Assembly (NCBI GenBank): GCA_963816435.1
Contig: CAWFKS010000006.1
Location: forward strand, 186,001-250,000
Source of the DNA: CAWFKS01 sp963816435
GTDB lineage: Bacteria > Pseudomonadota > Alphaproteobacteria > Rhizobiales > Rhizobiaceae
Length of the DNA stretch: 64,000 nucleotides
Direction of reading: 5' to 3'
Position numbers and translations under genes: made by a program. Position 1 is the first letter of the stretch. Each line of letters begins with the position of its first letter. The notes below the pieces were generated by a model. The model did not search any database. It was not told the origin of the DNA and saw only the letters and a list, made by a program, of their open reading frames with translations. Below are positions 18,221 to 26,503 of this stretch, one piece after another.

Positions 18221-18834
18221 CCCTTCGCCCCGATACGTGTTTCCGATCCGGAGGCGAGGCGGGCGATATTGGCGCGGTGCTTCAGGAACACCAGAACACT
18301 CATCACCGCGAACAGTTCGGCTGGGTGGAGCCATCCCATCCACCACAGGAACAGCGGCACGGCGATTGCGGAGATCAGGGCCGCGAGGGACGAATACCGC
18401 GTCGCGAAAGCGACCAGAAGCCAGCAAGCGGCAAAGACGAGCGCCCCTTGCCAGGCGACCGCTATCAGCACGCCGAGATAGGTCGCCACTCCCTTGCCGC
18501 CACGAAAGCCGAGCCAGATCGGGAAGAGGTGGCCGAGAAACGCTCCAAGGCCGGCCGCGAGCCCGAGAGAGGGTGCATAGAGGCCGGCCAGAAGAAGCAC
18601 GGGCACCGCTCCCTTCAAAGCGTCGAACAGCAGGGTGAGCGCGGCAAGCCCCTTGCGCCCGGTGCGCAGCACGTTGGTGGCGCCGATATTGCCCGAGCCG
18701 ATCTTGCGCACGTCACCGAGGCCGGCCGCGCGCGTGATCAGGAAGCCGGAGGGGATCGAGCCGCACAGATAGCCGAAGACGAGGGCGGCGATCAGATAGG
18801 GCAGTGCGTCCTGCCAGGTCGTCGTGTCGGGCAT
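18217..18834 (-). CDS. plsY: Glycerol-3-phosphate acyltransferase PlsY
   Basis: This 205-residue inner-membrane enzyme moves an acyl group from acyl-phosphate to glycerol-3-phosphate, the first step of phospholipid synthesis. The three conserved cytosolic motifs are present: GSIPSGFL, GSGNIGATNVLR, and GHLFPIWLGFRGGKGVAT. About five membrane segments surround them. I start at MPDTTTWQDALPYL (18834); the upstream 14 codons in frame lack a ribosome-binding site. It follows the pyrC' gene by 13 bases and overlaps dprA. Confidence 0.95.
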   Translation of the reverse strand: MPDTTTWQDALPYLIAALVFGYLCGSIPSGFLITRAAGLGDVRKIGSGNIGATNVLRTGRKGLAALTLLFDALKGAVPVLLLAGLYAPSLGLAAGLGAFLGHLFPIWLGFRGGKGVATYLGVLIAVAWQGALVFAACWLLVAFATRYSSLAALISAIAVPLFLWWMGWLHPAELFAVMSVLVFLKHRANIARLASGSETRIGAKG

Positions 18835-18847
18835 TGTGCGCTTCCCC

Positions 18848-20134
18848 TCAAAGCGAAAACACTGTGCGGCCCGCAACCATGGTTTGCAAGACCTTGCCCT
18901 GCAGGCGCGCGCCCTCGAAGCAGGTGTTCTTCGACTTCGACCGGATGTCGGCTTCGCGCACTATCCACGGCATTTCGAGGTCGACCAACGCCAGGTCGGC
19001 GGGTGCCCCCCGTTGCAGCGTTCCGCCCGGCAGGTCGAAGAGCCTGGCCGGTGCGGTTGACAGCGCGTCGACGAGCCTGATCAGCGGCACTTCGCCGTTG
19101 TGGTGAAGCCGGAGGGCCGCCGCAAGAAGCGTCTCCAGGCCGATTGCGCCCGCCGCCGCATCCGAGAAGGGAAGGCGCTTGGTGTCGACGTCCTGCGGAT
19201 CGTGCGAGGAAACGATCAGGTCAACCGCGCCATTTTTCAGTGCCTCCACCATGGACAGACGGTCGTCTTCCGACCGCAGCGGCGGCGAAAGGCGGAAGAA
19301 GGTCCGGTATTCGCCAACGTCGTTGTCGTTGAGCGACAGATGATTGATCGACACGCCGGCCGTAACATTCGCACCGTCATCCTTCGCGCGAGCGATGGCG
19401 CCGGCAGCGAACGAAGTTGATATCTTGGCGGCATGGTAGGCGCCGCCGGTGAGCCGCGCCAGGCGAAGGTCGCGCTCGAGGGGAATGATCTCGGCCTCGC
19501 GAGGGATGCCGGGCAGTCCGAGCCAGCTGGCGAACAGGCCCTCGTTCATCACGCCCGACCCGGCGAGGTCGCGATCCTGCGTCTCGTGGGCGATGACGGC
19601 GTCGAAATCGCGCGCGTAGGTGAGGGCGCGCCGCATCGTCATCGCATTTGCTATCGTGTGGCGTCCTTCGGTGAAGGCGACCGCGCCGGCCTCGCGCAGC
19701 AGCCCGAACTCCGTCATTTCCATGCCGGCCAACTGTTTCGTGACCGCGGCTGCCGGAAACACATTTACGATGGCCGTGTCGCGCGCGGTCCGCAATACGA
19801 ATTCCACCAGCGCGATATCGTCGATCACCGGATCGGTGTCGGGCATCATGACGAACGAGGTGACCCCGCCCGCCGCCGCTGCTTCGCTCGCCGAGGCAAT
19901 CGTCTCGCGGTGTTCGGCGCCCGGCTCGCCGACGAAGACGCGCGTGTCGATCAGGCCGGGAACGATGGTCTTGCCCCGGCAGTCAATGACCTGCGCCCCC
20001 TCGGGTGCACCCTGGTTGAGAGCCGAAGCGCCTGCGTCCGCGATCGTTGCGCCGTCGACGACGATCGTTCCCACCTCGTCCATGTTGCGGGAAGGGTCGA
20101 CGATGCGCGCGCCTTGGAAAAGCGTGACCGTCAC
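18848..20134 (-). CDS. pyrC: Dihydroorotase-like protein, probably the non-catalytic PyrC'/PyrX partner of ATCase
   Basis: This 428-residue amidohydrolase-fold protein is coupled to pyrB by an ATGA overlap. The canonical metal-binding DxHxH of dihydroorotase (IDMHVHLREPG) reads IDTRVFVGEPG here at residues 62-72, so R65 and F67 replace both histidines. The usual TDHAPH segment carrying the catalytic Asp reads SSHDPQ, and the HCED segment reads HETQD. Loss of these ligands matches the inactive PyrC' chain of Pseudomonas-type class A aspartate transcarbamoylase, which stabilises PyrB. Databases usually call it dihydroorotase; an active enzyme should be encoded elsewhere in the genome. Confidence 0.85.
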   Translation of the reverse strand: MTVTLFQGARIVDPSRNMDEVGTIVVDGATIADAGASALNQGAPEGAQVIDCRGKTIVPGLIDTRVFVGEPGAEHRETIASASEAAAAGGVTSFVMMPDTDPVIDDIALVEFVLRTARDTAIVNVFPAAAVTKQLAGMEMTEFGLLREAGAVAFTEGRHTIANAMTMRRALTYARDFDAVIAHETQDRDLAGSGVMNEGLFASWLGLPGIPREAEIIPLERDLRLARLTGGAYHAAKISTSFAAGAIARAKDDGANVTAGVSINHLSLNDNDVGEYRTFFRLSPPLRSEDDRLSMVEALKNGAVDLIVSSHDPQDVDTKRLPFSDAAAGAIGLETLLAAALRLHHNGEVPLIRLVDALSTAPARLFDLPGGTLQRGAPADLALVDLEMPWIVREADIRSKSKNTCFEGARLQGKVLQTMVAGRTVFSL

Positions 20135-21096
20135 GACGCCTGTCCTTCGGCATTGCGGCGAGGATCGAGCAAGGCCTCCATGACGGCCATTCGCACGGCG
20201 ACGCCCATCTCGACCTGCTCCTGGATCACGCTCTGGGGCCCGTCGGCGATCTCGGAGGCGATCTCGACGCCCCGGTTCATCGGGCCGGGATGCATCACCA
20301 ATGCGTTGTCCTTGGCCGCCTTCAGCTTGTTCGCGTCCAGTCCGAAATAGCGGAAATATTCGCGCACCGACGGCACGAACGAGCCGGACATGCGCTCGCG
20401 CTGGAGCCTGAGCATCATCACAACGTCGGCGTCCTTGAGCCCGCTCTCCATCCTGTGGTGCACTTCGACACCCATCCTTTCGATGCCGACCGGCATCAGG
20501 GTGGACGGACCGACCACCCGCACGCGCGCCCCCAGTGCATTCAGGAGCACGATGTTGGAGCGAGCCACGCGCGAATGAAGCACGTCTCCGCAGATCGCCA
20601 CCGTGAGGCGCCCGATCTCGCCCAATGCGCGGCGAATTGTCAGCGCATCCAGCAGCGCCTGCGTCGGGTGTTCGTGCGCACCGTCACCCGCATTCACGAC
20701 CGAACAGCCGACCTTCTGCGACAGGAGTGCCGCGGCGCCGGCCGAAGAATGGCGGATGACGAGAATGTCGGGGCGCATGGCGTTGAGCGTCATCGCCGTG
20801 TCGATCAGCGTCTCGCCCTTCTTCACCGACGAACTGGCAACCGCCATGTTCATGACGTCGGCGCCGAGGCGCTTTCCCGCGAGCTCGAACGACGACTGCG
20901 TCCTGGTCGAGGCTTCGTAGAACAGGTTGATCTGCGTGCGGCCGCGCAGCGTGTTCGTCTTCTTCTCCGACTGCCGCGAAATCGCCACCGCCGCGTCAGC
21001 GCGGTCGAGCAGCATTTCGATGTCGGTGGGAGAAAGCGACTGGATGCCAAGCAGATGGCGGTGCGGGAAGAGCGGGAATGGCGAAGCCTGATCCAT
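20131..21096 (-). CDS. pyrB: Aspartate carbamoyltransferase catalytic subunit
   Basis: This 321-residue enzyme condenses carbamoyl phosphate with aspartate in pyrimidine synthesis. The carbamoyl-phosphate loop is STRTQSSFE, the HPTQALLD motif is present, and RLQRERMSGSF is the aspartate-binding 240s-type loop. The neighbour is the catalytically dead dihydroorotase chain, so the expected enzyme is a PyrB6-PyrC'6 dodecamer. The start codon lies only a few bases after the predicted transcription start and has no clear Shine-Dalgarno site. Confidence 0.96.
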   Translation of the reverse strand: MDQASPFPLFPHRHLLGIQSLSPTDIEMLLDRADAAVAISRQSEKKTNTLRGRTQINLFYEASTRTQSSFELAGKRLGADVMNMAVASSSVKKGETLIDTAMTLNAMRPDILVIRHSSAGAAALLSQKVGCSVVNAGDGAHEHPTQALLDALTIRRALGEIGRLTVAICGDVLHSRVARSNIVLLNALGARVRVVGPSTLMPVGIERMGVEVHHRMESGLKDADVVMMLRLQRERMSGSFVPSVREYFRYFGLDANKLKAAKDNALVMHPGPMNRGVEIASEIADGPQSVIQEQVEMGVAVRMAVMEALLDPRRNAEGQAS

Positions 21097-21107
21097 GTCG
21101 AGGCTGA

Positions 21108-21136
21108 GCTATAGGCATGGAGCAGTGGTGCTGCAA
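21108..21136 (-). promoter_or_regulatory. Predicted promoter of pyrB
   Basis: On the minus strand TTGCAG (21131-21136) and TATAGC (21108-21113) are 17 bases apart. The -10 element ends 12 bases before the pyrB ATG, so the mRNA would have a leader of about five bases or none. Confidence 0.5.
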
Positions 21137-21268
21137 GGCGAGCTGTGGGTGAGATCCGGCTTATGCCCGGAAAATCTTGGCCTTGCGGGACGTTGTACCG
21201 CTATAAGAGATGTGGCGGGCGACCACGAGGGATTCTCCCGCGAAACGCGTGAATTTGCAGGAGAACTC

Positions 21269-22897
21269 GTGAACCACGAGATCACCAACCAGCCGCCCCC
21301 GCTGACGGGGACCAATGCGTGGCGCGGCGACCCGCTGCTCATCCAGCTTTCGGAAGAACTGAGCGAGCCGGTTCGTTCGGAGCTGGATGGTCTTGGCCGC
21401 TTCGTGCGCACGCAGGAGGCGCAGGATCTCGCCCGGCTCGCGAATTCCGAGCCGCCGAAACTCAGAACCCATGACCGCCAGGGTTTCCGCGCCGATATCG
21501 TCGAGTTTCATCCGGCCTACCATGCGCTGATGCGCCGCTCGGTGGCGATCGGACTGCATTCCTCGATCTGGGAGAACAGCGATTCGGAAATCGGCAAGCG
21601 CCATCAGGCGAGGGCGTCGCGCTATTACCTGATGTCGCAGCTTGAGCAGGGGCATTTGTGCCCGATCACCATGACCAGTGCATCGCTGGCCGCGCTGATG
21701 GCGAGTTCAAAGCTGTTTCGCGAATGGGCGCCGCGCATAACCACGCGCAAATACGACCAGTCGCAGAAGCCGCCGGCCGAAAAGACCGGCCTTACCCTCG
21801 GCATGGGCATGACCGAGAAGCAGGGCGGCACCGATGTCAGGGCGAACGTCACGCGCGCCGAGCGCAGCGAGGATGGGTTCTATCGTCTCAACGGCCACAA
21901 ATGGTTTTTCTCGGCACCGATGTGCGACGCGTTCCTGGTGCTCGCACAGGCGCGGGAGGGGCTGTCGTGCTTCCTGGTGCCCCGCATCCTCAGCGACGGC
22001 CAGAAGAACGGACTGCATTTCCAGCGGCTGAAGGACAAGCTTGGCAACCGCTCGAACGCTTCGTCCGAGGTCGAATTCGTCGATGCGGTCGCCGAGATGG
22101 TCGGCGAGCCCGGCGCCGGCGTCAAGACGATCATGGACATGGTGACGCTCACCAGGCTCGACTGCGCGCTCGGCTCTTCCTCGATAATGCGTGCGGCCCT
22201 GTCGGAGGCTGTGCATCACGCCCGCCATCGACGCGTCTTCCAGAACTACCTGATCAATCAGCCATTGATGCAGCGCGTGCTGGCCGACATGTCGCTCGAC
22301 GTCGCGGCGGCCACGGCGCTGTCGTTCCGGCTGGCCCGCGCCTTCGATGAGGCCGCCGACAACCGCGAACAGGCGGCGTTCGCCCGCGCGATGACGCCGG
22401 TGGTGAAGTACTGGGTCTGCAAGGTGACGCCCTCGCTCGTCTACGAGGCGATGGAGTGCCTTGGCGGCAACGGCTATGTCGAGGAGGCGCCACTGGCGCG
22501 CTACTATCGCGAATCGCCGCTGAACGCGATCTGGGAAGGCTCCGGCAACGTCATGTCGCTCGACGTGCTGCGCGTCATGCATCGCGGAGCCAGCCTTTTC
22601 GAGGATGTGCTTGCCGGCATCCAGCGCGATCTCGGGCCGGCCGGCAAGGGTACCGTGGAGGTGCTGCGGGCGGCGATCCAGGTCGCGCAGTCCGACGAGG
22701 GTTCCGCGCGCATCCTGACTGAACAACTGGCGCTTTCCGCAGCCGCGGCCGAATTGCGCCGGCTCGAGGCAGGCCATATCGCGGACGCGTTCATCGAGAC
22801 GCGACTCGCCGGCCAGTGGCGCTCGACCTACGGCATGCTCGACGGTCGCCACAACGCCCGCAGGATCGTCGACGCGCTCTATCCCGAAGCGAGCTGA
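21269..22897 (+). CDS. aidB: AidB-like acyl-CoA dehydrogenase family flavoprotein
   Basis: The 542-residue length matches E. coli AidB (541), a FAD protein of the acyl-CoA dehydrogenase superfamily linked to the alkylation response. Family-specific stretches are NQPPPLTGTNAW near the start, GHLCPITMTSASLAAL, GMGMTEKQGGTDVRAN, and YEAMECLGGNGYVEE followed by WEGSGNVMSLDVLR. The start is GTG at 21269 after AGGAGAACTC; upstream ATGs lack a ribosome-binding site. No ada or alkB lies beside it. It diverges from pyrB and its last 19 bases overlap the convergent AEC gene. Whether it repairs, protects or oxidises a metabolite is unsettled for the family. Confidence 0.88.
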   Translation: MNHEITNQPPPLTGTNAWRGDPLLIQLSEELSEPVRSELDGLGRFVRTQEAQDLARLANSEPPKLRTHDRQGFRADIVEFHPAYHALMRRSVAIGLHSSIWENSDSEIGKRHQARASRYYLMSQLEQGHLCPITMTSASLAALMASSKLFREWAPRITTRKYDQSQKPPAEKTGLTLGMGMTEKQGGTDVRANVTRAERSEDGFYRLNGHKWFFSAPMCDAFLVLAQAREGLSCFLVPRILSDGQKNGLHFQRLKDKLGNRSNASSEVEFVDAVAEMVGEPGAGVKTIMDMVTLTRLDCALGSSSIMRAALSEAVHHARHRRVFQNYLINQPLMQRVLADMSLDVAAATALSFRLARAFDEAADNREQAAFARAMTPVVKYWVCKVTPSLVYEAMECLGGNGYVEEAPLARYYRESPLNAIWEGSGNVMSLDVLRVMHRGASLFEDVLAGIQRDLGPAGKGTVEVLRAAIQVAQSDEGSARILTEQLALSAAAAELRRLEAGHIADAFIETRLAGQWRSTYGMLDGRHNARRIVDALYPEAS

Positions 22898-23817
22898 TTG
22901 CCGATCGCCAGAACGACGGGGATGGTGAAGAAGGAAAGTGCCGTCTGCAGCGTCACGGTCGCTGCATAGAGTTCGGCATCGCCGCCATATTGGCGCGCCA
23001 GCACGAAACCGTTCATGGCGGTCGGCACCGCGCCGCACAGAACGAGATATCCGAGTTGCGGCTCGGTGAGGCCGAACGCGATCCCGAGCATCATCAGGGC
23101 GGCAGGAAAGACTGCCAGCTTCAGCACTACCGGCAACCACATTGCCAATCGAGGGCGCAGGAGATCGCCTGGCTGCAGGCCGGCGCCGATGGCAATCAGG
23201 CCCATACCCAGGGCGGCTCGCGCCACGAAATCCAGCGTCTGCTGGAGAGGATCGTAGATGCCGAACGGCATCTCCCGCATCAGCAGCGCCGCCAGCGAGG
23301 CCACGACCATCGGGTTGGTTACGGCGGCACGAATGACGCCCGGCCATGTCGGATTCCTGTCGCCGAACCGACTGACGACGGTGACTGAAGCCAGGTTGAT
23401 CGGGATGATGATCGTCGCCATGACGAGCGCGACGACGGCGCTTCCCTCGGGCGGAAAGGTGCGCTGGGCGATGGCGAGCGCCATGAAGCCGTTCCAGCGC
23501 AACGCGGTCTGGAACACCGACGAGTATTCGCTTCGCGCAACCGATCCGCTTCGCCGCAGCAACGGCCAGAGTCCCAGCAGAAACGCGATCATCAGCGCGA
23601 TCGCGATCGCAAGTGCCGCGAGCATCGAATCCAGGGACAGCCCGCTGAAATCGGCCCGGTAGATCGTGGTGAACAGAAGGGCAGGGTACAGGAACCAGTA
23701 GCCGAGGCTCTCGAGCCCCGGCCATGCTGCATCCTCGATGATCGGCGCACGGCGCAGCAGGTTGCCGGCGCCCATCAGCAGGAAGATCGGCAGGATGCTT
23801 TCGAAGATCGCGATCAT
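22879..23817 (-). CDS. AEC family transporter (auxin efflux carrier-like permease)
   Basis: This 312-residue protein has about ten membrane segments in the 5+5 AEC arrangement. It starts MIAIFESILPIFLLMGAGNLLRR and contains NPMVVASLAALL before the central loop and LGYLVLCGAVPTAMNGFVLARQYGGD near the end, where the conserved PTA-x-N segment lies. The family exports or imports malonate, malate or aromatic acids; the substrate here is open. The gene stands alone and converges on aidB. Confidence 0.87.
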   Translation of the reverse strand: MIAIFESILPIFLLMGAGNLLRRAPIIEDAAWPGLESLGYWFLYPALLFTTIYRADFSGLSLDSMLAALAIAIALMIAFLLGLWPLLRRSGSVARSEYSSVFQTALRWNGFMALAIAQRTFPPEGSAVVALVMATIIIPINLASVTVVSRFGDRNPTWPGVIRAAVTNPMVVASLAALLMREMPFGIYDPLQQTLDFVARAALGMGLIAIGAGLQPGDLLRPRLAMWLPVVLKLAVFPAALMMLGIAFGLTEPQLGYLVLCGAVPTAMNGFVLARQYGGDAELYAATVTLQTALSFFTIPVVLAIGNQLASG

Positions 23818-23895
23818 GGGAATCCGGCGGGCTGGTCAGCGGCTTAGGGGGAGGCGGTGCCCCTGTAAAGGTCGGGCGCGGGCACTGTGGAATTC

Positions 23896-23909
23896 CGTTA
23901 ACCTTAACG
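23896..23909. promoter_or_regulatory. Perfect palindrome CGTTAA-CC-TTAACG, possible operator
   Basis: Two six-base arms separated by CC lie in the divergent spacer between the AEC gene (start 23817) and the membrane-protein pair starting at 23975. The TTAA cores are too close for a CtrA box. It may bind a local dimeric regulator; this is inference. Confidence 0.3.
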
Positions 23910-23974
23910 AATGGTTTATGTTGCCGCGCAGATTGGCGGGGACCAGACTGCCAAGTTCAACATTGCGGGGAGTC

Positions 23975-24517
23975 ATGCGGCGGATTCTCATAGGCGTTCT
24001 TTCTGTGCACTGGCTGGTCATTTTCGGCCTTCTGGCCGGCGCTACAATGCTGTGCGCCACGGACGGGGCCGCCGCGCTGAATTCGTTCGGATTGCCCGGA
24101 GGTGACATGCCGTCGGGCAGCCTCGCCTATGCCGGGCTGGCGCTCGGTTGTTCGCTCGTGGCGCTTCTCTTCCTCTGGACACTCGTTTCGCTTCTCGCCG
24201 ACGAAGGGAAGTTTCCGGACGAGACGGACGAAATCGCGCCCATAGCCTTCGGGGCGGGCGTTGCCATGTGCACTGTGATGATGGTCATGAGCGCGCTGGG
24301 TGCGGCGGTATGGTTACTTTCCTCCATTGCCGTGCAGATGGGTGCGCTGCTGATCTCGTATCTCGTCTTTTACGCCGATCGGCGAGCCTCGTTCCGCCGG
24401 ATGTCGGTAGCGCGCGACGACGTTCGCGCCACCGCGGCCCGGATGGCGCTTGGCGCGGCCCACAATTCGTTGCTGCCGAGGCTGTCCGGCAGCGTCGGGG
24501 AAGTGGAGCCGGGCTGA
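23975..24517 (+). CDS. Hypothetical membrane protein, 180 residues
   Basis: It has about four hydrophobic segments: an N-terminal one (MRRILIGVLSVHWLVIFGLLAG), one near residue 50 (GLALGCSLVALLFLWTLVSLL), and two near 90-125. The C-terminal 55 residues are polar and arginine-rich (FYADRRASFRRMSVARDD), so the tail is probably cytoplasmic. The start follows GGGGAG. The stop overlaps the ATG of the DUF6105 gene by one base (TGATG), so the two are co-translated. I do not recognise a family. Confidence 0.75.
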   Translation: MRRILIGVLSVHWLVIFGLLAGATMLCATDGAAALNSFGLPGGDMPSGSLAYAGLALGCSLVALLFLWTLVSLLADEGKFPDETDEIAPIAFGAGVAMCTVMMVMSALGAAVWLLSSIAVQMGALLISYLVFYADRRASFRRMSVARDDVRATAARMALGAAHNSLLPRLSGSVGEVEPG

Positions 24518-24843
24518 TGCGCTACATCATTCTGTTCTGGGCGCTGCCACTCGGCACATTCTGGGGCTGGTATTTCCTGTCGCTGAACGACATCAACTTC
24601 GGGCTGCTCTTCTTCTCCCGCGACGTGCACGATCTCGCGTTCCAGATTTACGGCAACATGCTTGGCATCGACCCGCAGACGATACCCGGGCTGGTGGCGC
24701 GCGCTTGCCTGCTGGACAGCGTCCTGATCGTCGCGCTCTTTGCATTTCGCAGGCGCCGGCAAATCAGGGAGTGGGTGGGAACCCGCTACCTCGGAGAAGC
24801 GGCGTCTCCGCCAAGCGATCTCAGCCGGTCGAGCACGCCCTGA
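24517..24843 (+). CDS. DUF6105-like membrane protein
   Basis: This 108-residue protein has two membrane segments (ILFWALPLGTFWGWYFLSL and ARACLLDSVLIVALFAF) around a loop containing NMLGIDPQTIPGL. It matches the small rhizobial family DUF6105, function unknown. It is translationally coupled to the preceding membrane protein. Its last 58 bases overlap the convergent ruvX gene, which is a long overlap but both frames are well supported. Confidence 0.75.
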   Translation: MRYIILFWALPLGTFWGWYFLSLNDINFGLLFFSRDVHDLAFQIYGNMLGIDPQTIPGLVARACLLDSVLIVALFAFRRRRQIREWVGTRYLGEAASPPSDLSRSSTP

Positions 24844-25274
24844 AGGATGAAGGCCGCCGCGGCCGAATCGACCATTCCTGCCCGACGCCGTCGCGAGTAG
24901 TCCATTTCGATCAGCGTCCTTTCGGCCGCGACCGTCGACAGCCGCTCGTCCCAGAAGGCGAAGGGCAGGTCGGTGTGACGGCCCATGTTGCGCACGAATG
25001 CGCGCGTGGCCTGGGCCCTGGGACCCTCGCTGCCGTCCATGTTGACGGGCAAGCCGATGACTGCCGCGCCCACCCGATCCTTCGTGCAGGCGGCGAGCAG
25101 CGCCTCGGCGTCCTTCGTGAACTTGTTGCGCGTGATGACCGGACGCGGATGAGAGAAGCTCAGCCCAGCGTCCGACACGGCAATTCCGATCGTTTTCGTG
25201 CCGAGATCAAGGCCGGCGAGCACCTGGCCCGGCGCCAGAACCGATTTCAGGTCCGTGATGTCGATGACTGCCAT
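24786..25274 (-). CDS. ruvX: Holliday junction resolvase-like protein RuvX/YqgF
   Basis: This 162-residue RNase H-like nuclease has the family signature GLDLGTKTIGIAVSD near residue 23, GLPVNMDGSEGPRAQATRAF in the middle, and FWDERLSTVAAERTL near 110. YqgF proteins mature the 5' end of 16S rRNA in E. coli and were named from their similarity to RuvC. It faces the UPF0173 gene across an 83-base divergent spacer. Confidence 0.93.
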   Translation of the reverse strand: MAVIDITDLKSVLAPGQVLAGLDLGTKTIGIAVSDAGLSFSHPRPVITRNKFTKDAEALLAACTKDRVGAAVIGLPVNMDGSEGPRAQATRAFVRNMGRHTDLPFAFWDERLSTVAAERTLIEMDYSRRRRAGMVDSAAAAFILQGVLDRLRSLGGDAASPR

Positions 25275-25357
25275 GCTCCGTTCCGATGGCTGCGTTTTGA
25301 CTTGGGGTCCGGCCGTTCTATCTTCGCTGACGCCACAAAGCGAGGAGACGACACGCC

Positions 25358-26066
25358 ATGAAACTGACCTGGTACGGACATTCCGCCTTTCGGATCGAAG
25401 CAGGTGACGCCAAGATCCTGATCGATCCTTTTCTGGAAGGAGGATCGTGGTGGAAAGGAGGCTGGGAAGGGCCCGCAGAGGGCGTGACCCATGTGCTGCT
25501 GACGCACGGTCACGACGACCATATCGGCTCCACGCTCGAGATCATGAAAAAGACGGGCGCAATGCTGGTCGCGAATTTCGAGATCTGCATGTGGATGGTC
25601 GGTCAGGGCGTCGACCAGGGAAAGATCAATCCGGGCAATACGGGAGGCACGGTGGATTGCGGCGGCTTCACCGTCAGCTTCGTGCGCGCTGACCATTCCT
25701 CGTCCTCGCAGACGAGCGGTGGCCAGAACGTCTACCTCGGCAATCCGCTCGGGCTTGTCCTGCACTTTCCGAACGACAAGACCGTATACCACCTCGGCGA
25801 CACCGACATCTTCTCCGACATGGCGCTGATCAACGAACTGCACCAGCCGCAGATCGGGCTCGTGCCGATCGGCGATCGCTTCACGATGGGCGGCGCCGTG
25901 GCCGCGCTCGCCTGCCAGCGTTTCCTGAAATTCGAGACGGCAATTCCCTGCCACTACGCCTCCTTCCCGATCATCGACAAGGATGCGCACAAATTTCAAG
26001 AGGGAATGAAGGGCACCGACACCAAGGTGCTGGTGCCGGAGATCGGCAAGTCCCGTCGAGCTCTGA
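25358..26066 (+). CDS. UPF0173 metal-dependent hydrolase, metallo-beta-lactamase fold (frame broken near the end)
   Basis: The inferred 235 residues match the usual length of the UPF0173 family. The metal site is LLTHGHDDHIG, with further ligands in RADHSS and LGDTDIF; GLVPIGDRFTMGG and PCHYASFP complete the fold. At 26052-26054 a CCC replaces CC, so the frame runs on wrongly to 26236. With CC the protein ends IGKSVEL, just as family members do. Substrate unknown. It precedes the gat genes by about 145 bases. Confidence 0.88.
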
Positions 26067-26211
26067 CGCAGCTGTTCCGAGACTGCGAATCGGCGTTGGA
26101 TGTTGCACCGCGCACGCGGCGGCTTTATAGGCCGGAGCGTGAGCGGATAAGCATTGCGGCGAGATTTTTCGCCGCCGTCGCGGTCCGCTCTCCAGTCCCC
26201 AGGAGTGATCC

Positions 26212-26500
26212 ATGTCCGTCGACATTGCCACCGTGAAGCGCGTTGCGCGCCTTGCCCGCATTGCCGTTTCCGAAGAGGACGCCGAGCGCATGAGCTGGCG
26301 AGCTCAACCGGATACTCGGTTTCGTGGAGCAGCTGGACGAAGTCGACGTTGCAGGCGTCGAGCCGATGACTTCGGTCACGCCTATGGAAATGAAGAAGCG
26401 CACGGATATCGTCACCGACGGTGACCGTGCTGCCGACATCGTCGCCAACGCACCGGCGACCGAGGACGACTTCTTCCTCGTGCCGAAGGTCGTGGAGTAG
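26212..26500 (+). CDS. gatC: Asp/Glu-tRNA(Asn/Gln) amidotransferase subunit C (frame broken once)
   Basis: The inferred 95-residue protein is the small subunit of GatCAB, which converts misacylated Glu-tRNA(Gln) to Gln-tRNA(Gln). It starts MSVDIATVKRVARLARI and, in the second frame, runs FVEQLDEVDVAGVEPMTSVTP and ends DDFFLVPKVVE, all diagnostic. The frame changes at about 26294, where one extra base (ATGAGCTGGC for ATGACTGGC) sits. GatC is essential where no GlnRS exists, so this is probably an error in the sequence. Confidence 0.9.
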
Positions 26501-26503
26501 GCG

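Noticed and set aside
21707..23725. 672-codon minus-strand open frame across aidB and the AEC gene
   Set aside because: It overlaps two well-supported genes, shows no family motif, and has the composition of an out-of-frame GC-rich reading.
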